15,000 nt of DNA from Stramonita haemastoma (GCA_030674155.1 CM060337.1:41203580-41218579), one strand, 5' to 3'. Numbered from the stretch's first letter, positions 1-10,245 are shown. Numbers and translations are program-made. Notes: generated by a model from the sequence alone, not told the origin.

Positions 1-339
1 ACTAGCTCGTTTGCCCTTCCTCGTATCCACAATGTAAAAGGTCAATCCAAGACTGTTAATGTGTTTATAAGCATTACTGAAGATAAATTCAATTTCCCCT
101 TCCAACAAAAATGTTGCTATGAAAATGGAAGACTTAACTAGAACTTTTGTTTTTCCTGCAAATTGCAAAAAACAAGACTCATAATGTACAGATTTTTTCA
201 ATCAGTTTATAGCTGTGTGATTTGTTTGTTGGCTTCCTTGATTGTTTATTTTGTTTGTTTGTTTTTTAGTTTGTGGAGCACAGAATAACATTTTGCTTGA
301 TCACAGCACTGCTGAATGAATGAATAAGCATAAAGATAG
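1..339. other. AT-rich unique sequence
   Basis: No gene, RNA or repeat structure is recognised here. The sequence is AT-rich with short T runs and a TTTG-rich stretch near 240-266. A GAATGAATGAATAA motif at about 313-327 resembles the tails of the SINEs in this window and may be a remnant of one. Confidence 0.6.
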
Positions 340-539
340 TAGACTCCCAAAAGTCTTTCGGATGAGACAATAACCCGAGGCCCCGTGTGCGAACGCACGC
401 AGAACATCTTGCTCACATGTTAAATTCTGTTCCGCTTTTCGTAAGAGTAGGCCATCGTGCACGGGTGGGAACAGATGACATGATTTACAAAACTGCATAC
501 ACATAGGGACTAGATGTAAAAAAAAATTTAAAAAAAAAA

Positions 540-555
540 AAGCACGTTAGTGCTT
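540..555 (+). other. 3' hairpin of family A SINE
   Basis: AAGCAC and GTGCTT form a perfect 6-bp stem around a GTTA loop, just before the tail. The same stem with loop ATGA or AGGA occurs at 2964-2979 and 12042-12057. I infer a structure recognised by the partner LINE reverse transcriptase or needed for RNA stability. Confidence 0.6.
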
Positions 556-585
556 ATTCCATTATCCTCGAAATAAAAGAATGAA

Positions 586-626
586 TAAATAAACAAATGA
601 ATGAATAAATAAATAAATAAATAAAT
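586..626 (+). repeat. (AAAT)n SINE-tail microsatellite
   Basis: An AATA/AATG tetranucleotide run forms the tail of the truncated SINE. Tails of this kind recur on every family A copy that retains its 3' end. Confidence 0.85.
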
Positions 627-1118
<492 letters not shown>

Positions 1119-1722
1119 TTAAGCAACAATTTCATTTCATACAAGTGGATAATACACTTTTTCTTGGGCAACCAATAAGTATGTTTTTGTATTTTTGCAT
1201 TTAATATTAATACCACTTAATGTCACAACAGATTTCTCTGCGTGAAATTCAGGCTGCTCTCTCTCTCCCCGGGCAGAGCACGTCGCCACAATTTGCAGAA
1301 CCTACCCATATTTTTGTTCTTTTTTTCTGTCTGCATCTGTATATGTTTCCCTATCAGAGTGGCTTTTAAAAAAAAAAAAAAAAAAAACAGTATGGTTTCG
1401 ATTTCAGCAAGGGTCAGTCTGGGTCATCCTCAAGTCCAGCGCAGCCAGACTCCAGGCAGAGAAGGAGCAACACTCCACTCCGTCCTTAGGGGCTGCACTT
1501 TCCCCCTGTCATCATCATCGCCCTATTGCTCACAGCTGTGTGTGTGTGTGTGTGATGACTGAGACAACACAGCGCACAGAAACAATAAACAACGCGTCTC
1601 TTCTCGCCTTTCACCCACTTGACAGATAAACGCTCTCGGTATTATTCTCACTACTCCATCTTTCTTTCTTTCTTTCTTGCATATTATGGGGAAATGATAA
1701 AAATACGGGGCAAAGGGTTGGT

Positions 1723-1753
<31 letters not shown>

Positions 1754-2300
1754 GTTGCAAACGACGTCAACTGTTTTATGAAGAATGGAAGCGAAGTTGT
1801 TACAGTTTTGAACTTGAAAGTATTTGGCTTAAAATTATATGCTTGGTCCATAATTTCTTTATGTGGGAGATAAGTGTGCATTGTTTAGTTTTAACTCCCT
1901 TTTTGTTTATTCGTGTGAGTAGTTACTTCCCTTCCTTTCCGTGTTCTTGAATTGTTTTACTTCCCTTTGTTCCCAAGTTTTTAAATGAGTCTATTCTTCA
2001 AAATAAGTTCTTAGTTTAAGGTGAAACAACGCTAAAATTTAACATTATAAACCCCGAGTATACAGCAATTTGAGTTAACTGAATGCAGTAAACATGTTTT
2101 TAGCAGTATAAACATAGTTATTAGAGTCTTGATGGTTCACAGGTGTTTATACAGGAATATACAAACAGCTGAGTCAAGACAAATACAAGCATGCATGCCT
2201 ATGTACAAACTGTTCATGGAACAGTAATGAAACATGCCTATAGTCTCTTGGCAAAATCCACATAACGTGCTTCAGATCACAGCCAGCAGGGTATCAGATT
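1119..2300. other. Unique sequence without recognised genes
   Basis: This stretch holds a poly-A run (about 1369-1387), a (GT) tract of about 18 bases near 1537-1554, a (TTTC)n run near 1661-1678 and a (TTTTC)n run near 1727-1755. I found no coding exon with recognisable protein content. The two short plus-strand open frames are interrupted by the A and T runs and read as homopolymeric Lys or Phe. Confidence 0.55.
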
Positions 2301-2650
2301 ATTTATCTATTTTGCTTATTTTTTCATCGTTTTATATCGAGGATAACAGAATACGCGCTCATATGCTTTTTCACATCCAGTCCCCATGTGTATGCAGTTT
2401 TGTTAATGTTATCTGTTCCCACCGGCACGCAATGGCCTTCTCTTACGAAAAGCGGAACAGGATTTAACGTGTGCGCAAGATGTTCTGCGTGCGCTCACAC
2501 ACGGGGCCTCGGTTTAAAGTCTCATCCGGACTTATTGGGCGAGTGCAGTCAGCACTGATGTTAACTCCAGGAGAAAAATCCCCTCGGACGGAAATCGAAC
2601 CTGGGTCGTCAAATTGCGAGCGCAATGTTCTGACCACTAGGCTATCTCAC
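2301..2650 (-). mobile_element. Family A tRNA-derived SINE, full-length, minus strand
   Basis: Read on the minus strand, the element starts at about 2650 with GTGAGATAGCCTAGTGGTCA. It contains box A (2634-2644, TAGCCTAGTGG) and box B (2590-2601, GGTTCGATTTCC). The central domain follows with TCCGGATGAGAC, ACCGAGGCCCCGTGTG and the body GGTGGGAACAGATAAC. The tail is decayed (AGATAAATAAT at about 2301). The TTCGG of the central domain has lost a few bases in this copy. It lies head-to-head with the plus-strand copy that begins about 30 bases away. Point substitutions suggest an older, probably silent insertion. Confidence 0.92.
2634..2644 (-). promoter_or_regulatory. Pol III box A in minus-strand SINE
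   Basis: On the minus strand the bases read TAGCCTAGTGG, matching the tRNA-type box A consensus TRGCNNAGTGG. Box B lies about 33 bases downstream, a normal spacing for a tRNA-derived promoter. Confidence 0.75.
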
Positions 2651-2682
2651 GCAGACACTTTCCTCTTAATGACTTCTCCACA

Positions 2683-3066
2683 GCCATCAAGTGCAATGAA
2701 ACTTTCTGGTGATCTTCTGCCCCGGGTTCGATTCTCGTTCAAGATGATTTTTCCTCTGGAGTTGACGTTAGTGCCGACTCCACTCCCCCCAAAAGTCCTT
2801 CGGATGAAACTATAAAGCGAGGCCCCGTGTGCAAACACACGCAGAATATATTTCGTGCACGTTAAAACCTGTTCCACTTTTCGGACGAATAGGCCATCGT
2901 GTGCCGGTGGGAACAGATGACATTAATTACAAAACTGCATACACACGGGAGCTGGATGTAAAAAAGCACATGAGTGCTTATTCCATTATCCTTGATATAA
3001 AAGAATGAATAAATAAAAAAATAAAAAAATAAAAATAATAAAAATAAATAAATAAATAAATAAATA
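2683..3066 (+). mobile_element. Family A SINE, plus strand, with degraded head
   Basis: Box B is good (GGGTTCGATTC at 2724-2734). Box A is not recognisable: the expected position holds diverged sequence beginning about 2683. The central domain is clear (AAAAGTCCTTCGGATGAAAC, GGCCCCGTGTGC), as are the body (GTGCCGGTGGGAACAGATGA) and the perfect 3' hairpin at 2964-2979. A long AAAT/AAAAT tail ends at about 3066. Loss of box A would leave it without a full internal promoter. An alternative reading is a copy with a different tRNA-derived head. Confidence 0.88.
2964..2979 (+). other. 3' hairpin of family A SINE
   Basis: AAGCAC, loop ATGA, GTGCTT: a perfect 6-bp stem. It occupies the same position relative to the tail as the hairpins at 540-555 and 12042-12057. 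Confidence 0.6.
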
Positions 3067-3270
3067 GTTAGGATGTCAGGGAGGTGTACTGTTACTGCTT
3101 ACCGGCTGCATCCCGGTGTTCCGGCCATTAAAACGAAGGGGATTAATTACCCCAAACCGGTTTTCCGGTTTCTGGCAATCAGAAATAGGTGCCGGAAACG
3201 AGTTACGTATCGATGGGGTCGTGGCCATTTTCATATGTGCATGGTATCTGGTGATCTTGTAGCATAAAGA
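3067..3270. other. CCGG-rich patch with hairpin
   Basis: Six CCGG sites fall between about 3101 and 3197 in otherwise AT-rich DNA. AAACCGG and CCGGTTT (3154-3171) form a 7-bp stem around TTTT. No protein or RNA family is recognised. The patch could be a remnant of a DNA element or another SINE. Confidence 0.4.
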
Positions 3271-4423
3271 GAATTTCATCATATAATAATTAGGAACTAG
3301 AAATAATAGAAAATACATTCGGCAGGATGTCTAAGAGTGTGTTGATAGGGGTTCAGGGGTTCTAGGGATATTGAAAAATAAACCTGTGGCACGAATATGG
3401 GTATAGCTGTGGCGGCGAGATTGAAAAGAGCAGTGTGGGAACAGCAGGATGGGGACGTCACAGAAAACGAGGCACCCCCCAAAAAAGAATAAATGAATGT
3501 GATGATAATGTTTTGACCTGTGAACAAGAAAGTGTGCCCCAGAAATATCTTTGTGAGGTACATTATTTTTCCTCAGCCTCACAATTGTTACTTGGTATTC
3601 TCTGGGAAGGAGGAGGGGAAGGTAGTGATCCTTGCTATTGAAATCACGGTGCTGCTGAAGCCATCTTCTCTTTTGCTTTTCCTTCACTATTGTTTTTGAC
3701 TTTTCAAGAATTCCAGACTGATTATTTAATGTAGAAGACCGGAGTTCACAAACTAGGACCATGTTGTTGTACATGGAAACACGCACATAATGTAAAAACA
3801 CTAAAAACGCAAAGAAGACAAGCGATACCCCTTACACTTAGTTTTTTTTAAAGGAAAATAGCACGCACAGCTAGCAGTCTCAAATTTTAAACTACATGGT
3901 TTTCAAATGATGAAATCATCCCATAGAGATTTTTTTTGTAATCCCTAACATCAATATGACTCAGAATAACACATTTGTTACAGACTACAGCAAAGACAAA
4001 AAAAAATCATCCCAAAACTCAACAAGATCCGAGGACATCGCTTTGTTTACTCTTTGCCAAACACTGCAACAAGTACACACAGAAAACCCTGACAGATATG
4101 ATGCCAGTGACACGGGGTGAGGAGGACAGCTTAGCAAGATGGATGCTGGAACGCAAGGCAGGCAGGCAGGCAGGGGCAGAGGGGTTAGACAGCTTGATAT
4201 TTGGCCAGTGTGTTTCGGCAAACAGGAGCGATCCCTCATCTGTTGGAGAAAGAGCGGGGATGATAACCTCGCAGGCGACACGTCCAAACATTGCCTGGTC
4301 ACCTCTTTGCTTTGATTAATCAGGATTCTCCCAAGGAAAGGGCAAGCGAATACATTGTTGTCTGTAGTGAAGAAAAAAAGAAATTAATAGCGTTTGCTGC
4401 ATCAGGGTGATCTTTTTAACTGT
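3271..4423. other. Unique sequence without recognised genes
   Basis: The longest open frame here without low-complexity sequence is on the minus strand (3331-3801, 156 codons). Its translation has no domain, signal or motif that I recognise, and other frames overlap it, so I do not call it a gene. A short (GGCA)n run lies at about 4158-4173. A further pair of opposing frames near 3975-4319 shows nothing recognisable either. Confidence 0.5.
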
Positions 4424-4832
4424 CAACTTCGCCACGTTAGAGAAAGACAGCGCTGTTTCTGAATTGCATGGACCACAAAGGGTCAACTTTTCGCCACGTT
4501 TGGAGAAAAGAGTTGTTTATAAACTGCACTGACAAACAAATTGCCAACTTCGCCACGATTGGAGAAAAAGGTAGTTTATAAACTTGCAGTGACAACAAAT
4601 TACCAACTTTGCCATGTTTTGGAGAAAAAGGTTGTTTATAAACTGTAGCGACAACAAATTACCAACTTTGCCATGTTTGAGAAAGCGCTGCTTATAAATG
4701 GTTGTGTGGACAAGAAACGGTTGACTTCGACATGTTAGAGAAAAGGCTTCTTATAAACTGCATGGACCACAAAATGTCAACTTTGCCACGCTGGAGACAG
4801 GCTGCTTATAAACTGCATGGACCATAAAAAAG
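4424..4832 (+). repeat. Minisatellite, about 59-bp unit, seven copies
   Basis: Units begin at about 4424, 4484, 4545, 4604, 4663, 4722 and 4778, with spacings of 56-61 bases. Each carries CAACTTTGCCACGTT, then GGAGAAAAGG, then a version of GTTTATAAACTGCA, then GGACCACAAAT. The middle units (4545-4721) are closest to each other and share GACAACAAATTACC. The outer units carry GCATGGACCACAAA instead. This pattern suggests that array growth happened in the centre. The GTTTATAAAC core is palindromic. Lack of near-identical repeats and of varying unique spacers rules out CRISPR. Confidence 0.92.
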
Positions 4833-4940
4833 CAGGTTTTGGTCCAGGCCATAACATTTGGCCAGTTGTTGAGGTAAACTAAGTGCCAAGGCCTACATTA
4901 AAAAAGATTTCCCAGCAGTAGAAATGTGGCTATATAAATG

Positions 4941-5864
<924 letters not shown>

Positions 5865-5884
5865 GGGGGGGGGGGGGGGGGGGG
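5865..5884 (+). repeat. G20 homopolymer
   Basis: Twenty consecutive G follow AAAAAGGT and immediately abut the 5' end of a family B SINE. This run can form G-quadruplexes. Its exact length is uncertain because homopolymers are prone to sequencing error. Confidence 0.9.
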
Positions 5885-6176
5885 AGGACGGGCAAGTACA
5901 ATGGTCAGAGCATTTGCTATCCCCAAGTTAAGCTTAAGCAGCGTGGAGCGTGGTTACCAAGTGCATGGGGGACCGTTTGTGCGCCTTGGCTTCAATACAG
6001 TCCCCTAGTTCATTCGTCTGTAAATGAGTATCTGCCCTCTTTATGGTCAGTAAAGGTAAAGCAGGGAGGGAGAGGAGATGGGTGCCACCCTCAATATGCT
6101 GTCATCTGAAAACACTGAGGTCTCTGAAACTTTGCTCTCCAACGATCTCATTATAGGGTATGATAATACCTTTACC
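5885..6176 (+). mobile_element. Family B SINE (tRNA-5S-CORE-like mosaic), diverged copy
   Basis: This copy is collinear over its length with the better preserved one at 14538-14830. Shared blocks include GGTCAGAGC, a 5S-like segment at 5930-5975, GCGCCTTGGCT, CCCTAGTTCATTCGTCTGTAAATG, GGTCAGTAAAGGTAAAGCAG, GGGAGAGGAGATGGG, CACTGAGGTCTCTGA and ATACCTTTACC. The box A region is degraded (GGCAAGTACAATGG), and one base is inserted in the 5S-like part (AAGCTTAAGCA). It is an older, probably silent insertion. No target-site duplication is evident. The 5' boundary is obscured by the G run. Confidence 0.85.
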
Positions 6177-6353
6177 AATTCCACTTATGCACATCCAATC
6201 CCATCTTCAAACAATATCTAAATACAAATTGAGGAAAAAGAGTAAAGACAACATCAAATTAAGTTTGACCTCTAAACTCACATTCACACAAACACCCGCA
6301 CAAATGGGTACGTGGGATAATACAGGTGAAAACCAAAGCATTATATTATGTTA
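6177..6353. other. Unique AT-rich sequence
   Basis: Nothing beyond AT-rich unique DNA is recognised between the SINE end and the short tandem duplication. Confidence 0.5.
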
Positions 6354-6426
6354 GGACGGCCTTCCGCTATAGCGGATTAGTGTAAAGCAACGGTTTTGGA
6401 CGGCTGTCCGTTATAGCGGATTTGCT
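6354..6426 (+). repeat. Two-copy 44-bp tandem duplication with palindromic core
   Basis: GGACGGC at 6354 and 6398 starts two copies spaced 44 bases apart. The first holds CCGCTATAGCGG (6364-6375), a perfect 12-base palindrome. The second holds CCGTTATAGCGG (6408-6419), with one change. Each is followed by ATT. The stretch is notably GC-richer than its surroundings. Confidence 0.75.
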
Positions 6427-7017
6427 GTTTGCAGATTTTTCACGCGGCGGCTGCATGATACTATGACTAGTGCAGCTTAACATAGCTTCGTGGGCCTATC
6501 CAAGGTGGAGTGTAGAGCGTTGTCGGGTGATTCTGTGTGTTCCGAACTCTTTGTTCGTAGTTGCAGAGAGTAGCCGACACGGAGTACAAAATGAATATTC
6601 AGAGTATTTTCTTCATGCTTGTCAAAGCTCTAATATTAAAATGAGAGCTTCAATCTTTCGATATATACTAACCCAGCATGTTATTCACAAGTTCAGAAAA
6701 TGTCATTTTCCTACCATGTGTTTTGTATTTTGTATTTTTTATGATTTTTTTTTTTACTAACCATTACAAATGGGCCGTCTGTGGGGAAAAGCAGGGGAGA
6801 GAACTGGCTGTTCCGAGTGAGTTAAATGATATCTGTTTCTCTTTTACATCATCCTGCTAGACACAGTGCTTGGAGGGATAAGTTGTTAAATTACAAACTG
6901 AAATCTGGCGCTTTAATAAGGCCTTGTACGTTAAAAGGACAAATACATCTAGTCCATAAATCAACATGAAGCAACACTTATGTAATTACAATTATTGTAT
7001 ACCTTAAAAAAAGGAAT
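6427..7017. other. Unique sequence without recognised genes
   Basis: Short plus-strand open frames lie at 6470-6860, but their translations show no recognisable domain. A poly-T run sits at about 6746-6755. I see no RNA or repeat structure. Confidence 0.5.
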
Positions 7018-7296
7018 GAAGGTGGCAGGATGATAAAGATGTTCGCTTATCAACAAGTAAACCGTGAGGTTCTGGGCTCGATTCCCAGCCTCGACATTTC
7101 TCCCCAGTTTGACGAAAAAAAATCGAACTGAAAGTCAAAGTCATTCGGATGAGACTAGAAACCGAGGCCCCGTGTGCAAACGTACGCAGAACAATTTGCG
7201 CACACGCTAAAACCCCGTTCTACCTTTCGGAAGAGCAGGCCATTGTGTGCCGGTAGGAGCGGATGACAAAATTGTTATAAAACCCAGCATGCACAC
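7018..7296 (+). mobile_element. Family C mosaic SINE: different tRNA-like head on family A body
   Basis: The head (GAAGGTGGCAGGATGATAAA, then box B-like GGCTCGATTCC at 7075-7085) differs from the family A head. From about 7136 the sequence joins the family A body: TCATTCGGATGAGAC, ACCGAGGCCCCGTGTGC, CGCAGAACAATTTGCGCACA, GGCCATTGTGTGCCGGTAGG, GCATGCACACAGG. The family A tail (AAGCAC hairpin, AAAT run) is absent. The sequence continues past about 7296 into different DNA that may be the real 3' end of this family. Divergence from family A suggests an older or separate lineage. Confidence 0.75.
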
Positions 7297-7713
7297 AGGT
7301 GTCGTGTTTAGACACCATCCCTGAGGAAAAATCGGGGAGTTGGAGTCCCCAGGGCGGCTCGTTGCTGTATATGGCAACGTTCTGGCAGCTCCTGCAACGG
7401 TACTGGAACCATTCGTATGGGCCATTGCCTTTCCAGCGGACCATTCCTGTGGCGTGGAGAGAGAGGGGGGGGGGGATATGCTGCATGGGTAACAGCTTGC
7501 CCTCCATACTTACTTACCCAGGCTTTGCGCTCTAAAGACTAGAGCGCAACTTCATAGTCTTCTGAGACTGATGGGTGCCTACTTCTATACCCTTAAAAGT
7601 ACTATTTTCGTCTAGTGAAGAAAAAAAAAATATTGCATGAAAAAAGTAGAAGAGAGCTAACCATTAAGATGGTCCAGGTAAAAAAGAAAAGCACCATAAA
7701 AAAGAGCAGACGG
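7297..7713. other. Possible 3' module of family C SINE, and flank
   Basis: Moderately GC-rich sequence continues from the mosaic SINE. It includes a G run (about 7466-7475) and two consecutive hairpins at 7525-7549 and 7556-7569. No protein family is recognised in either of the overlapping short open frames. It may be the remainder of the SINE or an older unrelated insertion. Confidence 0.4.
7525..7549. other. Perfect 10-bp inverted repeat
   Basis: TTGCGCTCTA and TAGAGCGCAA flank the 5-base loop AAGAC. A second small hairpin (AGTCT, loop TCTG, AGACT) follows at 7556-7569. There is no T run after them, so they are not called a terminator. Confidence 0.7.
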
Positions 7714-8426
7714 CTCTTCTTCTCCTTCTTCTTCCTCTTCCTTTTCCTCTATTTCTTCTTCTTCTTCTTCTTCTTCTTCTTCTTCTTCTTCTTCCTCTTC
7801 CCTTTCCTCTATTTCTTCTTCTTCTTCTTCTTCTTCTTCTTCTTCTTCTTCTTCTTCTTCTTCTTCTTCTTCTTCTTCTTCTTCTCCTTCTTCTTCCTCT
7901 TCCCTTTCCTCTATTTCTTCTTCTTCTTCTTCTTCTTCTTCTTCTTCTTCTTCTTCTTCTTCTTCTTCTTCTTCTTCTTCTTCTTCTTCTTCTTCTTCTC
8001 CTTCTTCTTCCTCTTCCCTTTCCTCTATTTCTTCTTCTTCTTCTTCTTCTTCTTCTTCTTCTTCTTCTTCTTCTTCTTCTTCTTCTTCTTCTTCTTCTTC
8101 TTCTTCTTCTTCTTCTTTTCCTTTTCCTCTATTCTTCTCTTCTTCTTCTTCTTCTTCTTCTTCTTCTTCTTCTTCTTCTTCTTCTTCTTCTTCCTCTTCC
8201 TTTTCCTTTTCCTTTTCCTCTATTTCTTCATCTTCTTCTTCCTCTTCCTTTCCTTTTCCTCAATTCTTGTTCTTGTTCTTGTTCTTGTTCTTGTTCTTTT
8301 CTTGTTCTTCTTCTTGTTCTTGTTCTTGTTCTTGTTCTTGTTCTTCTTCTTGTTCTTCTTCTTCTTCTTCTTCTTCTTCTTTCTTCTCTTCTTCTTCTTC
8401 TTCTTCTTCTTCTTCTTCTTCTTTCT
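7714..8426 (+). repeat. (TTC)n array with higher-order structure
   Basis: About 710 bases of nearly pure polypyrimidine, mostly TTC triplets. An interrupting marker, TCCTCTATTTC preceded by CCTCTTCCYTT, recurs at 7745, 7805, 7907, 8021, 8125 (variant) and 8216, with spacings of about 60-114 bases. This means whole blocks were duplicated as well as single triplets. From 8264 to 8352 the unit changes to TTCTTG. An apparent open frame of nearly 400 codons across the region is poly-Phe followed by Arg-Glu and Thr-Asp-Arg-Gln repeats and is an artefact. Confidence 0.96.
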
Positions 8427-8787
<361 letters not shown>

Positions 8788-9170
8788 GGGGGGCGGATAG
8801 CCTAGTGGTCAGAAGATTGCGCTGGCAATTTGAAGACCGGGGTTCGAGTCCGGTCGAGGAAATTTTCTTCCTGGAGTTAACATTAGTGCTGACTCCACTC
8901 TCCCCAAAAGTCCTTCGGATGAGACTTTAAACCGAGGCCCCGTGTGCGAACGCACGCAGAACATCTTGCGCACACGTTAAATCCTGTTCCGCTTTTCGTA
9001 AGAGTAGGCTATCGTGTGCCGGTGGGAACAGATGACAATATTTACAAAACTGCATGCACACGGGGACCGGATGAAAAAAAGCACATGATTGCTTATTCTG
9101 TTATCTTCGATATAAAATAATAAATAAATATAAAAGAAAAAATAATAAATAAATAAAATAAATAAATAAA
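8788..9170 (+). mobile_element. Family A SINE, full-length, inserted in GACA array
   Basis: It starts with a G run then CGGATAGCCTAGTGGTCAGA. Box A is TAGCCTAGTGG (8798-8808) and box B is GGTTCGAGTCC (8841-8851), both good consensus matches. Next come CTGGAGTTAACATTAGTGCT, AAAAGTCCTTCGGATGAGAC, the central hairpin at 8942-8957, CATCTTGCGCACACGTTAAA and GGTGGGAACAGATGACA. The 3' hairpin at 9079-9094 has one mismatch. The tail is AATAAATA-rich and ends at 9170. It is flanked on both sides by (CAGA)n, so a target-site duplication cannot be told apart from the array. This is the best preserved promoter among the family A copies. Confidence 0.94.
8942..8957 (+). other. Central-domain hairpin of family A SINE
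   Basis: GTGTGC, loop GAAC, GCACGC can form a 6-bp stem containing one G-T wobble. The same 16 bases occur at 385-400 and 13532-13547, and close variants occur in the other copies. A function in RNA folding or protein binding is inference only. Confidence 0.5.
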
Positions 9171-9628
<458 letters not shown>

Positions 9629-9820
9629 AAAGAAGATAATCGGGAGAAACCAAATTGCGTCTGATGCCGAAAAGAGAATCGATCTCTTTATTTCCTTTTT
9701 ATTTCCCTTTGTTCCTTTCCCTTCATCATTGTTTATTGAGAGAAGCTGTAGTTTTTCGTTTCCTTGTCTTTCTGTCCTTATGCATGCAGCCATGTCCATC
9801 CTATTTGGACTGACACGAAT
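9629..9820. other. Unique spacer
   Basis: Unique sequence lies between the GA/GACA array and the minisatellite. No gene is recognised. Confidence 0.55.
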
Positions 9821-10245
9821 AGGGAGGTATTATACTGGAAAAGAATAAGATAGAATCAGTGTAAAAAGTTACAAATCAACAAAATAGTAAATGGAAAAGT
9901 TACAAAATAATCACAGGAGTGAAAAAGTAATAGGGAAGTATCATACTGGAAAATAATAAAATAGGTGTAAAAAGTTATAAATGAACAAAATAGTAAATGG
10001 AAAGTTACAAAATAATCACAAGAGTGAAAAAGTAATAGGGAGGTATTGGACTGGAAAAAACGTAAGATTAGTGTAAAAAGTTACAAATCAACAAAATAGT
10101 AAATGGAAAGTACAAAATAATCACAGGAGTGAAAAAAGTAGTAGGGAGGTACACTAGAAAAAAATAAGATGAGAGTACAAAGTTACACATGAACAAAATA
10201 CTAAATGGAAAAGTACAAAATAATCACAGGAATAAAAAAGTATAA
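9821..10245 (+). repeat. Minisatellite, about 105-bp unit, four copies
   Basis: Units start with AGGGAGGTAT or a close variant at 9821, 9932, 10037 and 10143. Each contains ACTGGAAAA, GTGTAAAAAGTTACAAAT, CAACAAAATAGTAAATGG and TACAAAATAATCACAGGAG, then GAAAAAGTA. Small indels distinguish the units, and the fourth is the most diverged. The content is very A-rich. I do not recognise the unit as a known element, and it shows no coding capacity. Confidence 0.93.

Larger units (their letters stand above)
340..626 (+). mobile_element. Family A tRNA-derived SINE, 5'-truncated copy
   Basis: A non-autonomous retroposon that would depend on a LINE reverse transcriptase. This copy lacks the tRNA-like head (boxes A and B) and begins inside the central domain at CTCCCAAAAGTC. 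It then carries TTCGGATGAGAC, CCGAGGCCCCGTGTGC and the shared body (GGGAACAGATGACA, TTTACAAAACTGCATACACA). It ends in a tail based on GAATGAATAAATAAA. An extra A/T-rich insertion of about 20 bases (from about 517) precedes the 3' hairpin at 540-555. The truncation is typical of incomplete reverse transcription starting from the 3' end. The element should be inactive because it has no pol III promoter. Confidence 0.9.

Noticed and set aside
2471..2877. Open frames over the SINE pair, on both strands
   Set aside because: Similar translated strings recur at each SINE copy (for example near 8880 and 11840). They are SINE bodies read as protein.
3331..3801. Minus-strand open frame of 156 codons
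   Set aside because: It is the longest frame without simple repeats. However, no domain, signal sequence or motif is recognisable and other frames overlap it, so chance is the simpler explanation.
3975..4319. Coding exon on either strand
   Set aside because: Both strands are open in several frames, with no recognised motif and no convincing splice-site context.
4424..4832. Possible CRISPR array
   Set aside because: The whole 59-base unit repeats with drift and there are no unique spacers. The window is clearly eukaryotic.
7556..7569. Transcription terminator
   Set aside because: The hairpins lack a following T run and bacterial-type termination does not apply here.
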